Position numbers and translations under genes: made by a program. Shown here piece after piece: positions 17,663 to 26,745 of a stretch of DNA of 64,000 nt. The notes under the pieces were generated by a model, which ran no database searches, had not been told where the DNA came from, and saw only the letters and a program-made list of their open reading frames with translations. The stretch comes from CAWJFP01 sp963842155 (lineage in GTDB: Bacteria > Pseudomonadota > Alphaproteobacteria > JACZXZ01), in NCBI GenBank assembly GCA_963842155.1, contig CAWJFP010000008.1, positions 55,319 through 119,318 of the forward strand, written 5' to 3'. Within the stretch, counting starts at the first letter, position 1; every line of letters starts with the position of its first letter.

Positions 17663-19525
17663 ATGAGGCCGGTTCGCAAGATCAAGCTGGGCCCGCGGAG
17701 CGTGCTGGTGAGCCGCCTCGCCGACGGCGCGATCGTCATGCGCTCGCCCCAGCCGCTCGGCCCCTATCCCGCGCGCATCACCGAGCGCCTGGCGCGATGG
17801 GCGCGCGAGACACCCGAGCGGGTCTTCCTCGCCAAGCGCGATCCGGCCGGCGCCTGGCGGACGGTCACTTACGCCGAGGCCTTCGATCTCGCGCGACGCC
17901 TGGGCCAGGCCATGCTCGATCGCGGGCTCTCCGCCGAGCGTCCGCTCGTCATCCTCTCTGGCAACGATCTCGAGCATGGGCTGTTGGCGCTCGCCGCCCT
18001 CCATGTCGGCGTGCCCTATGCGCCGATCTCGCCGGCCTATTCGCTGATCACCAAGGATTTCGCCAAGCTGCGCCACGCCATGGGCCTGGTCTCGCCGGGC
18101 CTCGTCTTCGCCGCGCGCGGCGAGCCCTTCGCCAAGGCGATCGCGGCGTCCGTGCCCGATTCGGCGGAGCTCGTGGTGACCGAGGCGCCGCCGCCCGGCC
18201 GCGGCGCGAGCCTCTTCGCCCATCTCGCCGCGACCGAGCCCACCGCCGCCGTCGATCGCGCCCATGACGAGACCGCGCCCGACAGCGTCGCCAAGATCCT
18301 CTTCACCTCGGGCTCGACCGGCGCACCCAAGGGCGTGATCAACACGCAGCGCATGCTGACGAGCAATCAGCAGATGATGCTCGAAACGATGCCGGTGCTC
18401 GCCGAGCCGCCGCCCGTCATCGTCGATTGGCTGCCCTGGCATCACACCTTCGGCGGCAACCATAATTTCGGCCTGGTGCTCTACAACGGCGGCTCGCTCT
18501 ATATCGACGACGGCAAGCCCATGCCGAGCCTGATCGAGCCCACCGTGCGCGCCTTGCGCGAGATCGCGCCCACGCTCTGTTTCAACGTGCCCAAGGGCTT
18601 CGAGGCGCTGATCCCCTATCTGCGGCGCGAGCCCGCGCTGCGCGAGAAATTCTTCAGCCGCCTCAAGATGCTGTTCTACGCCGCCGCCGGCCTGCCGCAG
18701 CATATCTGGGACGCGCTCGACGAGCTCGCCGTCGAGGCCTGCGGCGAGCGCATCCTGATGATCACCGGCCTGGGCGCGACCGAGACGGCGCCCTTCGCCA
18801 TCGCCGCCAATTGGGAGGGCGCGCGCTCCGGCATGATCGGCCTGCCCGCGCCGGGGATGGAGCTCAAGCTCGCGCCCGTGGGCGAGAAGCTCGAGGCGCG
18901 CGTGCGCGGCCCCAACGTGACGCCGGGCTACTGGCGCAACCCCGAGGCCACGGCCGCCGTCTTCGACGAGCAGGGCTATTATTGCATGGGCGACGCGGTG
19001 CGCTTCGTCGATCCCGAGGATCCGCAGAAGGGCCTGATGTTCGACGGCCGGCTCGCCGAGGATTTCAAGCTCTCGACCGGCACCTGGGTCAGCGTCGGGC
19101 CGCTCAAGGCCAAGCTCATCCGCCATTGCGCGCCGCTCGTCCTCGATCTCGTGCTGGCCGCACCCGACCGCGACGATGTGACGGCCCTCATCCTGTGCGA
19201 TCTTCCGGCCTGCCGCGCGGCTTGCGGCGCCGCGCCCGAGGCGAGCGACGTCGAGGTCCTGCGCAGCCCGGCCTTGCGCGCGCGGTTCCAGGCCATGCTC
19301 GATAGCCTCGCGGCCGAAAGCACCGGCACCTCGAGCCGCGTCCTGCGCGCCATCCTCCTCGAGGAGCCGCCCTCGATGGAGACGAGCGAGCTCACCGACA
19401 AGGGCTCGATCAACGCGCGCGCCATGCTCGCCCATCGCGCGGCGCTGGTGGAGGAGCTTTACGCGGCGGAGCCATCGCCGCGCGTGATCGCGGTCAATCT
19501 CGGGAGACGCGCGCATGTCGCCTAA
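17663..19525 (+). CDS. AMP-dependent acyl-CoA ligase, feruloyl-CoA synthase-like
   Basis: 620 residues of the ANL superfamily. The nucleotide loop FTSGSTGAPKG (about 214-224), the distinctive LPWHHTFGGNHNFGLVLYNGG segment and ITGLGATETAP (A5-type motif) resemble proteins annotated as feruloyl-CoA synthase; the end ELTDKGSINARAML replaces the usual PRT.GKI motif, also as in that group. Such enzymes activate hydroxycinnamates or fatty acids to CoA thioesters. The start at 17663 follows GGAGGAAGG directly. The stop overlaps the thiolase ATG, so the pair is an operon, consistent with activation followed by thiolysis. No enoyl-CoA hydratase/aldolase is adjacent, so the substrate is uncertain. Confidence 0.75.
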   Translation: MRPVRKIKLGPRSVLVSRLADGAIVMRSPQPLGPYPARITERLARWARETPERVFLAKRDPAGAWRTVTYAEAFDLARRLGQAMLDRGLSAERPLVILSGNDLEHGLLALAALHVGVPYAPISPAYSLITKDFAKLRHAMGLVSPGLVFAARGEPFAKAIAASVPDSAELVVTEAPPPGRGASLFAHLAATEPTAAVDRAHDETAPDSVAKILFTSGSTGAPKGVINTQRMLTSNQQMMLETMPVLAEPPPVIVDWLPWHHTFGGNHNFGLVLYNGGSLYIDDGKPMPSLIEPTVRALREIAPTLCFNVPKGFEALIPYLRREPALREKFFSRLKMLFYAAAGLPQHIWDALDELAVEACGERILMITGLGATETAPFAIAANWEGARSGMIGLPAPGMELKLAPVGEKLEARVRGPNVTPGYWRNPEATAAVFDEQGYYCMGDAVRFVDPEDPQKGLMFDGRLAEDFKLSTGTWVSVGPLKAKLIRHCAPLVLDLVLAAPDRDDVTALILCDLPACRAACGAAPEASDVEVLRSPALRARFQAMLDSLAAESTGTSSRVLRAILLEEPPSMETSELTDKGSINARAMLAHRAALVEELYAAEPSPRVIAVNLGRRAHVA

Positions 19526-20776
19526 GCAGAACGGCCTGGGCTCGCGCTACGACGATATCTGGCTGATCGAGGGCGTGCGCACGCCCTTCGCCGACTACAA
19601 CGGCGTGCTGGCCCAGGTCTCGCCCATCGATCTCGGCATCAAGGCAGCGCGCGAGGCCTTCGCCAAGAGCGGCCTGCCGCCCGAGGACGTGGGCAGCGTC
19701 GTCGCGGGCTCCGTCGCGCAGGCGAGCTTCGACGCCTATATGCTGCCGCGCCATGTCGGGCTCTATTCCGGCGTGCCGATCGAGGTGCCGGCGACGCTCG
19801 TGCAGCGCGTCTGCGGCACCGGCATCGAGGCCATCATGCAGGTGGCCGACGCGGTGAAGCTCGGCAAGATCGAGCTCGGGCTCTGCGTCGGCGCCGAATC
19901 CATGACGCGCAACCCCATCGCCGCCTATACCCATCGCGGCGGCTTCCCGCTCGGCAAGGTCGAGTTCAAGGATTTCCTCTGGGAGGCGCTGCTCGATCCC
20001 GGCGCCCGACGCGACCATGGGCGACACGGCCGAGAACCTCGCGCGCGAATATCAGATCACGCGCGAGGAGGTCGACCGCTTCGCCTCCGAGAGCTTCGCG
20101 CGCGCGCTCCGCGCGCAGCAATCGGGCTTCCTCGCGGGCGAGATCGTGGCCCTGCGCAGCGAGAGCTTCGATCTCGCGAGGCTACCGGCCGCGCGGCATC
20201 AAGCTGCCGCGCCGGGTCGAGGAATTCGCGGCGCGACGACCATGTGAAGCCCTCGCCCGTCGAGGCGCTGGCCGAGATCCGCCCCGCCTTCGGCGGCGTG
20301 CAGACCGGCGGGCAACAGCTCCGGCCATCGTCGACGGCGCGGCGGCGGCGCTGGTCGGCTCGGGCGACTATGCGCGCGCCACGGGCGTCGCGCCGCTCGG
20401 GCGCCTCGTCGCGGGCGTGGCGGTGGGCTGCCGCCCGAGATCATGGGCATCGGCCCGGTGCCGGCGATCACGCGCGTGCTCGAGCTGGCCGGCCTCGCCG
20501 CTCGCCGACATCGACCGCTTCGAGATCAACGAGGCGTTCGGCGCGCAATGCCTCGCCGTCGAGCGCGCGCTCGGCCTCGATCACGCCAAGGTCAACGTGA
20601 ACGGCGGCGCGATCGCCATCGGCCATCCGCTGGCGGCGACGGGCCTGCGCCTCTCCGTCACGGTGGCGCGCGAGCTCAGGCGCGCCGGCGTCCGCTACGG
20701 CATCGCGTCGGCCTGCATCGGCGGCGGGCAGGGCATCGCGCTGCTCATCGAGAATCCGGCGGGCGCGCGAGCATAA
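19515..20776 (+). pseudogene. Acetyl-CoA C-acyltransferase (thiolase), disrupted by about six indels
   Basis: The protein reads as a normal thiolase of about 420 residues only if frames are stitched. Conserved parts: N-terminus WLIEGVRTPFADYNG, active-site Cys segment LVQRVCGTGIEA, NEAFGAQ, the His segment NGGAIAIGHPLAATG, and the second Cys in SACIGGGQG. Extra bases lie near 20006, 20178, 20230, 20310, 20321 and 20499, and a base is missing near 20428. The density (seven events in 500 bases) exceeds that in other broken genes here, so real decay is possible, yet the reading frame content is fully conserved, which favours poor sequence quality. The 3' end is the source of repeats B1-B4. The ATG at 19515 overlaps the ligase stop. 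Confidence 0.8.
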
Positions 20777-20872
20777 ATATTCCGCGCGCGAAGCTAGGCC
20801 GACGCCTCACCAGCGAACTGCCGCTTCGGGCTCGCCATCTTTTGCCTATCGTGGCACGTCGTGGAGGTGCCA
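20628..20872 (+). repeat. Direct repeat B1: native thiolase 3' end plus about 95 bases downstream
   Basis: The region from the HPLAATGLRLS codons to the stop at 20776 and on to a box near 20840 (CTTTTGCCTATCGTGGCA, then GGAGGTGCCA). Related copies in the same orientation lie at 21413, 24206 and 26306. In the box, TGGCAC and GTGCCA form a 6-base inverted repeat spaced by 9 bases. Confidence 0.85.
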
Positions 20873-20895
20873 AGCGGTGACGCTCCCTCCCCGCG

Positions 20896-21312
20896 TCAGA
20901 CTGCCGCTATGGCTTCGATCTCAATCATGAAATCGGGACCGTAAAGTCTCGACACTTCGACCAACGTCACCGCGGGAGCCGCCGGCGGAGTGGCGGTGGC
21001 GAAGAAGCGGTTCCGCGCCTCTCGATAGGCCAGCAAATTATTCATATCCCGGAGGAAGACCGTCAGCTTGACCAGGTTGCTTGCTTTGCAGTCGGCGGCT
21101 TGGAGGGCAAAGTTTAGATTTCGGAATACCTGCTCCACCTGCGCGGCAAAATCATCCTTGCCGACTAGCTTGCCGTCCTCGTCAAGCGCAGCTTGCCCTG
21201 CAATAAAGATGATGCGCCCGGCGCGGACGTCCACAACCTGCGAATAACCAGGCGGAGCACCAAGTTCGGGGGGATTTATGTGTCTAATTGAAACGGTCTG
21301 ATCGCGAGTCAT
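20896..21312 (-). CDS. RidA family protein (enamine/imine deaminase-like)
   Basis: A 138-residue YjgF/YER057c/UK114 protein. Family features visible: GYSQVVDVRAGRIIFIAGQAALDEDGKLVG, QVEQVFRNLNFALQAADCKASNLVKLTVFL and the C-terminal substrate-site segment PPAAPAVTLVEVSRLYGPDFMIEIEAIA. The canonical catalytic Arg of RidA (in R..V.V..LP) is not preserved; VTLVEVSRL is found instead, so it is more likely in a divergent Rid subgroup. It lies alone, opposite in strand, between repeats B1 and B2. Confidence 0.85.
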   Translation of the reverse strand: MTRDQTVSIRHINPPELGAPPGYSQVVDVRAGRIIFIAGQAALDEDGKLVGKDDFAAQVEQVFRNLNFALQAADCKASNLVKLTVFLRDMNNLLAYREARNRFFATATPPAAPAVTLVEVSRLYGPDFMIEIEAIAAV

Positions 21313-21412
21313 TTCAGGGTTCCTCCATCGATTCGTCAGCCACGACAGCTTTACTTGCCCTTTGCCGCTATGTCCGCTTTCGGCCCTGGGCCGGCACCGT
21401 CGCGTACCGGCC

Positions 21413-21664
21413 CGCGCCTCTCGATCACCCTCGCGCGCGAGCTCGAGCGGGCGGGGCGCCGCTACGGCATCGCGTCGGCCTGCATCGGCGGCGGCCAGGG
21501 CATAGCACTGCTGATCGAGAATCCGGCGGGGAAGGGCGGCAAGGGCGCGGCAAGGGCATAAGCGTAGAGCGCGCGACGCGAGCCGAACTCTGACCCGCGA
21601 ACTTCCGCTTTGGCCTCGAAAGCTGCCATCTTTTGCCTATCGTGGCATGTCGCGGAGGTGCCAA
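21413..21664 (+). repeat. Direct repeat B2: orphan thiolase 3' end plus downstream box
   Basis: An orphan thiolase tail (LSITLARELERAGRRYGIASACIGG..., stop at 21561) with no gene body, followed by the same downstream segment and box as B1 (CTTTTGCCTATCGTGGCA at about 21630). The tail ends AGKGGKGAARA rather than AGARA, so it derives from a diverged homologue. The 100 bases before it contain ATGTCCGCTTTCGG, a short motif also seen near 27993 in inverse form. Confidence 0.85.
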
Positions 21665-21774
21665 TAGCGGACTGCCAATAGCAGACTCTTGTGGCAAAGC
21701 CGTGTAGTATCTCGCGTTAGTACTGCCAATTGAATTCGAAACGCCTGCGGCCTCGAACGGGAGGTTTCTAAACA

Positions 21775-23910
21775 ATGGCGAGCATAACGTTTGACGAGCT
21801 GACCGACCGCCTTCCAACCGCGATGAGGTTGCCGCTAGGGCCGTCGGCGTCGCCCGCCGTGGAGGCGCCAGAGCACAAGGCCTTCTTTGTCGCGCCCACG
21901 CTAACGAACGTCTGGCAGTCGGAGCCGAAGCCGTCTGTTGTCCTCGTTTCTGCTCGTGGCGCGGTTGGGAAGACTACGTTTGCCGGTGAGCTCGCATCAA
22001 AAGCAGGTGCGGATCTCTGGCCCCTAGGAAAATTTCAGGTTGGGCACCAATTTCTGGAAGGAGCGCTAGCGGCGGCCTACGGCGATAAATCATATTCGCA
22101 GGTAGCGCGGGAGTTGCGCGAGGGGAAGCGTCTCGTGGTTCTCGACGGTCTTGACGAGGCATGGCTTCATGCAGGCCAGCGAAACTTTGACGCATTTCTT
22201 GACAGCCTCTTCAAGCGCTTCATTGAAGCAGGGGAGCGACCCTCTCTTCTGGTTCTCGGCCGCCCACTCGCCGCCGGTTACACGGCCGATCGGCTGTTTG
22301 ACGCGAACGTAAGTTTCGAGTGGTACGAGATCGATTACTTCGACCGCAGTTCGGCCGAGCGCTTCATCGAGAATTACCTCGATCGTGGCCGCTACAAACC
22401 GCACCGGCTTCACCGGGCTGATTTCGAGGGCGCCAGAGATACGCTGTTTGATTGGCTTGAGGGGGGCCTCCCGGAGGGTGTTAACCCGAAAAGCCTCACC
22501 GGTTACGCCCCGGTGCTCCTGTTCACCGCCGAACTCCTCGACATTGGCAACCCTTACGCACAAGTCAAGCAACTCGAACGTGACGCGGACCGCGAACTGC
22601 CGGCGGCCCCACTGGCCGAGATCGCACTGGGACTCCTGAAGCGGGACATGACGAAGGTCGTTGACGAGATGCCTAATGAGGAGCTCAAGAAAGCGTACAG
22701 GATTGCCAAAGTTTGGACGCCCGAGGAGCAGTGCATTCGCTTCCTGGCTAAGAAAGCGGGCTACGAGCTTGAGGCGCGGCCGCCTAATGGCCTTCCTGAC
22801 CGCCTCCGGTCGGAGTACGAGGAGAATGTCGAGCGTTGGATAGGCGATCATCCATTCAAAGACCATCCGTTGTTCGAGGATTATGTATATGCGTGGCTGC
22901 TTTCACGCAACGCGGTCGAAAGGGGCCTAGCCGAGTCGGTCCGCGAATACCTCAAGAGCGAACGAGCCAGATATCGGCCAACGCCGCTCCTCTTGTGGTT
23001 TGTCGGCCACACCGGCGTTGAGGAGAGTCCTAGAGAGCAAGTTTCCATTGATGCGGCAGACTTCGGGTTTGTCTACGAGTCGGTGCTCGCCGATGCCGCG
23101 TCTGTAGGCCGGGCCGGTTTCGAACTCTCGAAAGCGAATTATCCAAAGCTTACGCTGTCGTCGCAGCCTCCTGGTAGGCGCTTCGTTGGCGAGATTCGGT
23201 TTCCAGACCCGATCGGAACTGATGAGAAGACGGGCGGACGAAAGGTTCGCCTCGATCTCCAGGACACGGGGAGCGGCCTCTGGTTCTGGCGCAATCTCTT
23301 GGCTGCGGATATCGCAGTCGCTGGCGCGGTGAGGTTCGGAACCGCGGCGGCTGATTTCGTGCTGGGTCCGGACGTTGACCTCGAGTGTGACGCGTTCGCC
23401 TGCGATGCGGCAACTGTACGAGTGACAGCACCAAGTGAAGAAGAGGGCGTGGTGCTGTTAGCGAAAGAGTACCTCGGCGACGCAGTGCCGCAGCTCTCAA
23501 GTTGGGGCAACGGTACGCTGAACCTCCGCGTCGGATGGCAGCCATTGCGCTATCCATGGAACCGCTTTCCGCTACCTGAATCCAGGGACCCGCGCATTAC
23601 GGGAGAGATAAAGGAGTCCTTCCTCAAGCTCCGACGGTTGTTGATACTCTTCCAAGCCAAAGGCTACGGGGATTTGGCGCGTTCCGTTGATCTAATCGAA
23701 AATCCGGCATTCGCGGGAAGTGGCCTAGCTCGCAAAGTGCTGGAATTTTGCCTCGAACAAAAGCTTGTTCGGAAGGTCGGCGGCTTATACGAGCTTAGCC
23801 GCAAAGAGGTAGATGACCGCGGCCTAAAGTGGGAAGACCTACGTGGACACCGAATTTCACCGACCATTGCTTCGTTTCTTGGCGATTTTCTAGCGTGGCG
23901 CGATCATTAG
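21775..23910 (+). CDS. NACHT/STAND-like P-loop NTPase, candidate defence protein
   Basis: 711 residues. Walker A is SARGAVGKTT (59-68, K66) and Walker B is LVVLDGLDEAW (120-130, with D124 and D127-E128), the hhhDGxDE form typical of NACHT-type STAND ATPases. The first 50 residues lack a recognised effector domain. The middle has a helical segment (about 230-420) and a beta-rich part (about 450-620); the end (KVLEFCLEQKLVRKVGGLYEL) resembles a winged helix. Signal peptide and membrane segments are absent. STAND ATPases often sense phage or stress, but no specific family was recognised. It sits alone between repeats B2 and B3, with lower GC and codon use unlike the flanking genes, which suggests transfer. 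Confidence 0.7.
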   Translation: MASITFDELTDRLPTAMRLPLGPSASPAVEAPEHKAFFVAPTLTNVWQSEPKPSVVLVSARGAVGKTTFAGELASKAGADLWPLGKFQVGHQFLEGALAAAYGDKSYSQVARELREGKRLVVLDGLDEAWLHAGQRNFDAFLDSLFKRFIEAGERPSLLVLGRPLAAGYTADRLFDANVSFEWYEIDYFDRSSAERFIENYLDRGRYKPHRLHRADFEGARDTLFDWLEGGLPEGVNPKSLTGYAPVLLFTAELLDIGNPYAQVKQLERDADRELPAAPLAEIALGLLKRDMTKVVDEMPNEELKKAYRIAKVWTPEEQCIRFLAKKAGYELEARPPNGLPDRLRSEYEENVERWIGDHPFKDHPLFEDYVYAWLLSRNAVERGLAESVREYLKSERARYRPTPLLLWFVGHTGVEESPREQVSIDAADFGFVYESVLADAASVGRAGFELSKANYPKLTLSSQPPGRRFVGEIRFPDPIGTDEKTGGRKVRLDLQDTGSGLWFWRNLLAADIAVAGAVRFGTAAADFVLGPDVDLECDAFACDAATVRVTAPSEEEGVVLLAKEYLGDAVPQLSSWGNGTLNLRVGWQPLRYPWNRFPLPESRDPRITGEIKESFLKLRRLLILFQAKGYGDLARSVDLIENPAFAGSGLARKVLEFCLEQKLVRKVGGLYELSRKEVDDRGLKWEDLRGHRISPTIASFLGDFLAWRDH

Positions 23911-24205
23911 CGTGGCCGACAGCGAGCGGGGTCGTTGGCACTAATTTTTCGGCTGCTAGTGGTGAGGGTTGGCCATAGATTGAACTTCGCGTCATGCCAA
24001 TGTCCGAGTCGGATCATGGGCGGCCAACACGCAACGTTCGCTTTATGTCAGCTTCGCCCTGCAAAGGCGAGATTCGCCGGCTCAACTGATGGTCGAATGA
24101 GTGCCAGGAAGAGACTCCCGCACGGCAAAAAGATCGCCGAGATTCAACGGCAGCTTTCTTGTCGTTCCCACGAGGAGACTTCGACTTCGATTGACGCAGG
24201 CGCTC
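23911..24205. other. Gene-free stretch between the NTPase and repeat B3
   Basis: About 300 bases with no supportable gene. One open frame on the plus strand (from 23935) has no family features, no good ribosome-binding site and runs into repeat B3. I see no tRNA, terminator or mobile-element end. Confidence 0.5.
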
Positions 24206-24276
24206 GGCCAGGGCATCGCGCTGCTCATCGAGAATCCTGCGGGCGCGCGAGCATAAGCAATCCGCGGGCGAAGCTA
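24206..24276 (+). repeat. Direct repeat B3: short copy of the thiolase 3' end
   Basis: About 70 bases only: the codons for GQGIALLIENPAGARA, the stop, and about 25 bases beyond (ending CGAAGCTAG). The coding part is nearly identical to B1. The downstream box found in B1, B2 and B4 is absent. Confidence 0.8.
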
Positions 24277-24287
24277 GCCTAGCTTGG

Positions 24288-24908
24288 TCACAGGCGCTTC
24301 GTCAGCAGCACCCAGTTGGTGCCCGGATGCTGCCATTGTTCCTTGACGATCTTGCATTGCGCGGCCTCGCGGTAGCCGCAGCGCTCGTATAGTCGGCGTG
24401 CGCTCGTATTCGTGTCGGTGACGATGAGGCTCAGGCCGGGCTTGCCGGTAGAGGCGGCGAGCTTGTCGGCCTCGGCGAGAAGCGCCGTACCCCGGCCGCG
24501 GCCGCGGTGCTCCGGGTAGGCGGCGAGCGTTTGCACGTACCAGGTGTCGGGCGCCAGGTTCATCAGCTCGTGCAGCGGCACGAGGATCGCCGGCAGGCTG
24601 TGTGGAATGGGCTCCGGTTTATCGCCAAGCGCATGGCCGATGAGGGCACAAGCCGGCTTGCCCGCAAGCTCGGCGATCAGGGCATTGCGATAGGAAATGC
24701 CGCCCGTTTCGCTGCTCACGCGCTGGCGGCCGATCTCCCACGGGTCACCGCCGGGACCCGCCAACTGCGTCCACAGGCAGAGTGCCAGACCTTCGCTGGC
24801 GAACTCCACCAACTCCGCCAGGGCGGCGGCGTCGGCGGGCCTTGCGCGACGAAAGGGAGCAGCGATTTTTGCCATCGGGTGAAACGACTCCCCTGTCTCT
24901 TGCGTCAT
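24288..24908 (-). CDS. GNAT family N-acetyltransferase
   Basis: 206 residues. The acetyl-CoA site is TLAAYPEHRGRGRGTALLAEADKLA (motif A with R/Q-x-x-G-x-G/A) and the end SARRLYERCGYREAAQCKIVKE is the usual C-terminal strand. It acetylates an unknown small molecule or peptide. The start at 24908 (MTQETGESF) follows GAGG at a sensible distance. It faces away from the flavin monooxygenase gene, with which it shares the interval between repeats B3 and B4. Confidence 0.85.
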   Translation of the reverse strand: MTQETGESFHPMAKIAAPFRRARPADAAALAELVEFASEGLALCLWTQLAGPGGDPWEIGRQRVSSETGGISYRNALIAELAGKPACALIGHALGDKPEPIPHSLPAILVPLHELMNLAPDTWYVQTLAAYPEHRGRGRGTALLAEADKLAASTGKPGLSLIVTDTNTSARRLYERCGYREAAQCKIVKEQWQHPGTNWVLLTKRL

Positions 24909-25067
24909 TCGATCACCTCGTCGGCGCGGGCTCAAGCGGCAACCGTATCGGCGGCGATCCGGGCTTGCGAAGAACCGCAAAACGTCGCAACTTGGGCTTG
25001 GACCAGCGGCCACCTGGAGAATTCGGCTTGGATGAGCGACCTCGCGACGCAGCCCAGCTTGCTCAAG

Positions 25068-26291
25068 ATGTTGAGAAAGTCGAGACGCTGATCGTCGGCG
25101 GCGGTCAGGCCGGGTTGGCGATGAGCGAGCAACTCAGGCAAGCGCGGCCTGTCCCACCTCGTCGTGGAACGGCATCGGATTGCCGAACGCTGGCGCTCGG
25201 AAAGGTGGGACGGTTTGCACGCCAACGGTCCCGCTTGGCATGACAGATTGTCGGGCTTACCTATCGCCGGCGTCGATCCCGACGGCTTCGCGACGCGCGA
25301 CCAGATGGTGGACTATTTCGTCTCCTACGCCGAACGGATCGCCGCACCCGTCCGCTGCGGCATCGCGGTGACGGCGCTGCACAAGAAGGCCGGAGGGACC
25401 GGCTTCCGCGCCGAAACGTCGGACGGCGCGATCGAAGCCACCAACGTGGTCGCAGCCACCGGACCGTTTCAGCGCCCGATCATCCCGGTCCTCGTGCCGC
25501 CGGATGCCGGGATCGTGCAGATGCATTCCAACGGATACCGCAATCCCGGCCAGTTGCCGGAGGGCGCGGTGCTGGTGGTCGGGGCCGGTTCTTCGGGTGC
25601 CCAGATCGCCGACGAGCTTTCGCGCGCGGGCCGGCGCGTCTATCTGTCCGTCGGCCGGCATGAGCGGCCTCCCAGACGATATCGCGGGCGTGATTTCTGC
25701 TGGTGGCTGGGTGTCCTGGGCCTGTGGGAGGCCACAGCCCGCCATCCGTCGGAGAAGCACGTCACGATCGCGGTCAGCGGCGCCTATGGCGGCCACACCA
25801 TCGACTTTCGGCGCCTTGCGTCGCGCGGCGTGATGTTGTTGGGCAGGGCGGAGGCCTTCGGGGATGGCGTGATGCGCTTCTCCCCCGACCTGACGAGCAA
25901 TCTCGCGCAAGGCGATGCGTCCTACCTGTCCTTGCTCGACGCGGCCGACGCATATGTTGCTCGGGAAGGTCTCGACCTGCCCGAGGAGCCAGCGGCTCGA
26001 ACGGTCGAACCGGAGCCGACATGCGTCACCCACCCCATCCTGCAGCTAAACCTCCATGACGCCGGAATAGCCGCCATCGTCTGGGCAACGGGATACGCGC
26101 TCGATTTCGGCTGGGTGAAGGTCGACGCATTCGACGAACGCGGTGCGCCGGTGCATCGGCGCGGCGTAACAGATGTGCCCGGTCTTTACTTCCTTGGGCT
26201 GAGCTGGCTGTCTCGAAGGGCGTCGAGCTTCATCTTTGGTGTCGAACACGACGCGGCGCATCTGGCGGAGCATATCGCCGCGCGCGCGTAG
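25068..26291 (+). CDS. Flavin-containing monooxygenase / NAD(P)-binding protein, frame disrupted near the N-terminus
   Basis: A two-dinucleotide-domain FAD/NAD(P)H oxidase of the single-component FMO type. The FAD loop LIVGGGQAGLAMSEQL lies at 25088-25135 in a different frame from the rest. An extra G near 25137 separates it from LVVERHRIAERWRSERWDGL, and a base appears missing just after the ATG at 25068 (expected start M-x-EKVETLIVGGG). The main frame holds the second Rossmann loop VLVVGAGSSGAQIADEL and the C-terminal ATG motif VWATGYALDFGWV. With both indels corrected the protein is about 408 residues. The substrate is unknown; relatives oxidise amines or act as putative Baeyer-Villiger enzymes. 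Confidence 0.8.
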
Positions 26292-26305
26292 CGGCCGCCA
26301 TCCAT

Positions 26306-26556
26306 CGGCGCGGCGACGGGCCTGCGCCTCTCGATCACGGTGGCGCGCGAGCTCAAGCGCGCGGGCGCCCGCTACGGCATCGCGTCCGCCTGCATCGGCG
26401 GCGGGCAGGGCATAGCACTGCTCATCGAAAATCCGGCGGGCGCGCGAGCATAAATATTCCGCGCGCGACGCCGGGCCGATCCTCACCCGCGAACCACCGC
26501 TTCGGGCTCGAAAGCCGCCGTCTTTTGCCTATCGTGGTATGTCGCGGAGGTGCCAC
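26306..26556 (+). repeat. Direct repeat B4: orphan thiolase 3' end plus downstream box
   Basis: Carries codons for ATGLRLSITVARELKRAGAR through IENPAGARA, the stop (about 26453), and the same 100-base downstream segment as B1, including AAATATTCCGCGCGCGA and the box CTTTTGCCTATCGTGG (about 26522). It is the copy closest to B1 over the post-stop DNA. No thiolase gene body precedes it; the FMO stop is 15 bases upstream. Confidence 0.85.
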
Positions 26557-26745
26557 TTTGCGCCCATGGCGGTCATTTAGGACCGTGATCGAAGTGGCCG
26601 GAAGCGGAAATGGGAGCCGCTTCCGTCGTCGCGAAACGCCTTGCCGCCCTGGTGGATCAGGCTGATCAATTTTCCCAATCCTTACAGGCGTCCTATCAAG
26701 ACTGCGCCATGATATGCTGAACTGCCGGAGAGGAGGCTCGCCCCG

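Noticed and set aside
21413..21561. Orphan thiolase tails (also 24206 and 26306) as small genes
   Set aside because: They lack start codons with ribosome-binding sites and cover only the C-terminal 20-50 residues of thiolase. They are better explained as repeat copies.
23935..24282. 115-codon plus-strand open frame between the NTPase and the GNAT gene
   Set aside because: No family features, no good ribosome-binding site, composition like non-coding DNA, and it reads through repeat B3 in a frame other than thiolase.
20896..26291. The B-array as an integron or IS-borne transposon
   Set aside because: No integron integrase, attC-like folding site, transposase, terminal inverted repeats or short target-site duplications were found. 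The repeats are gene-tail copies of variable length.
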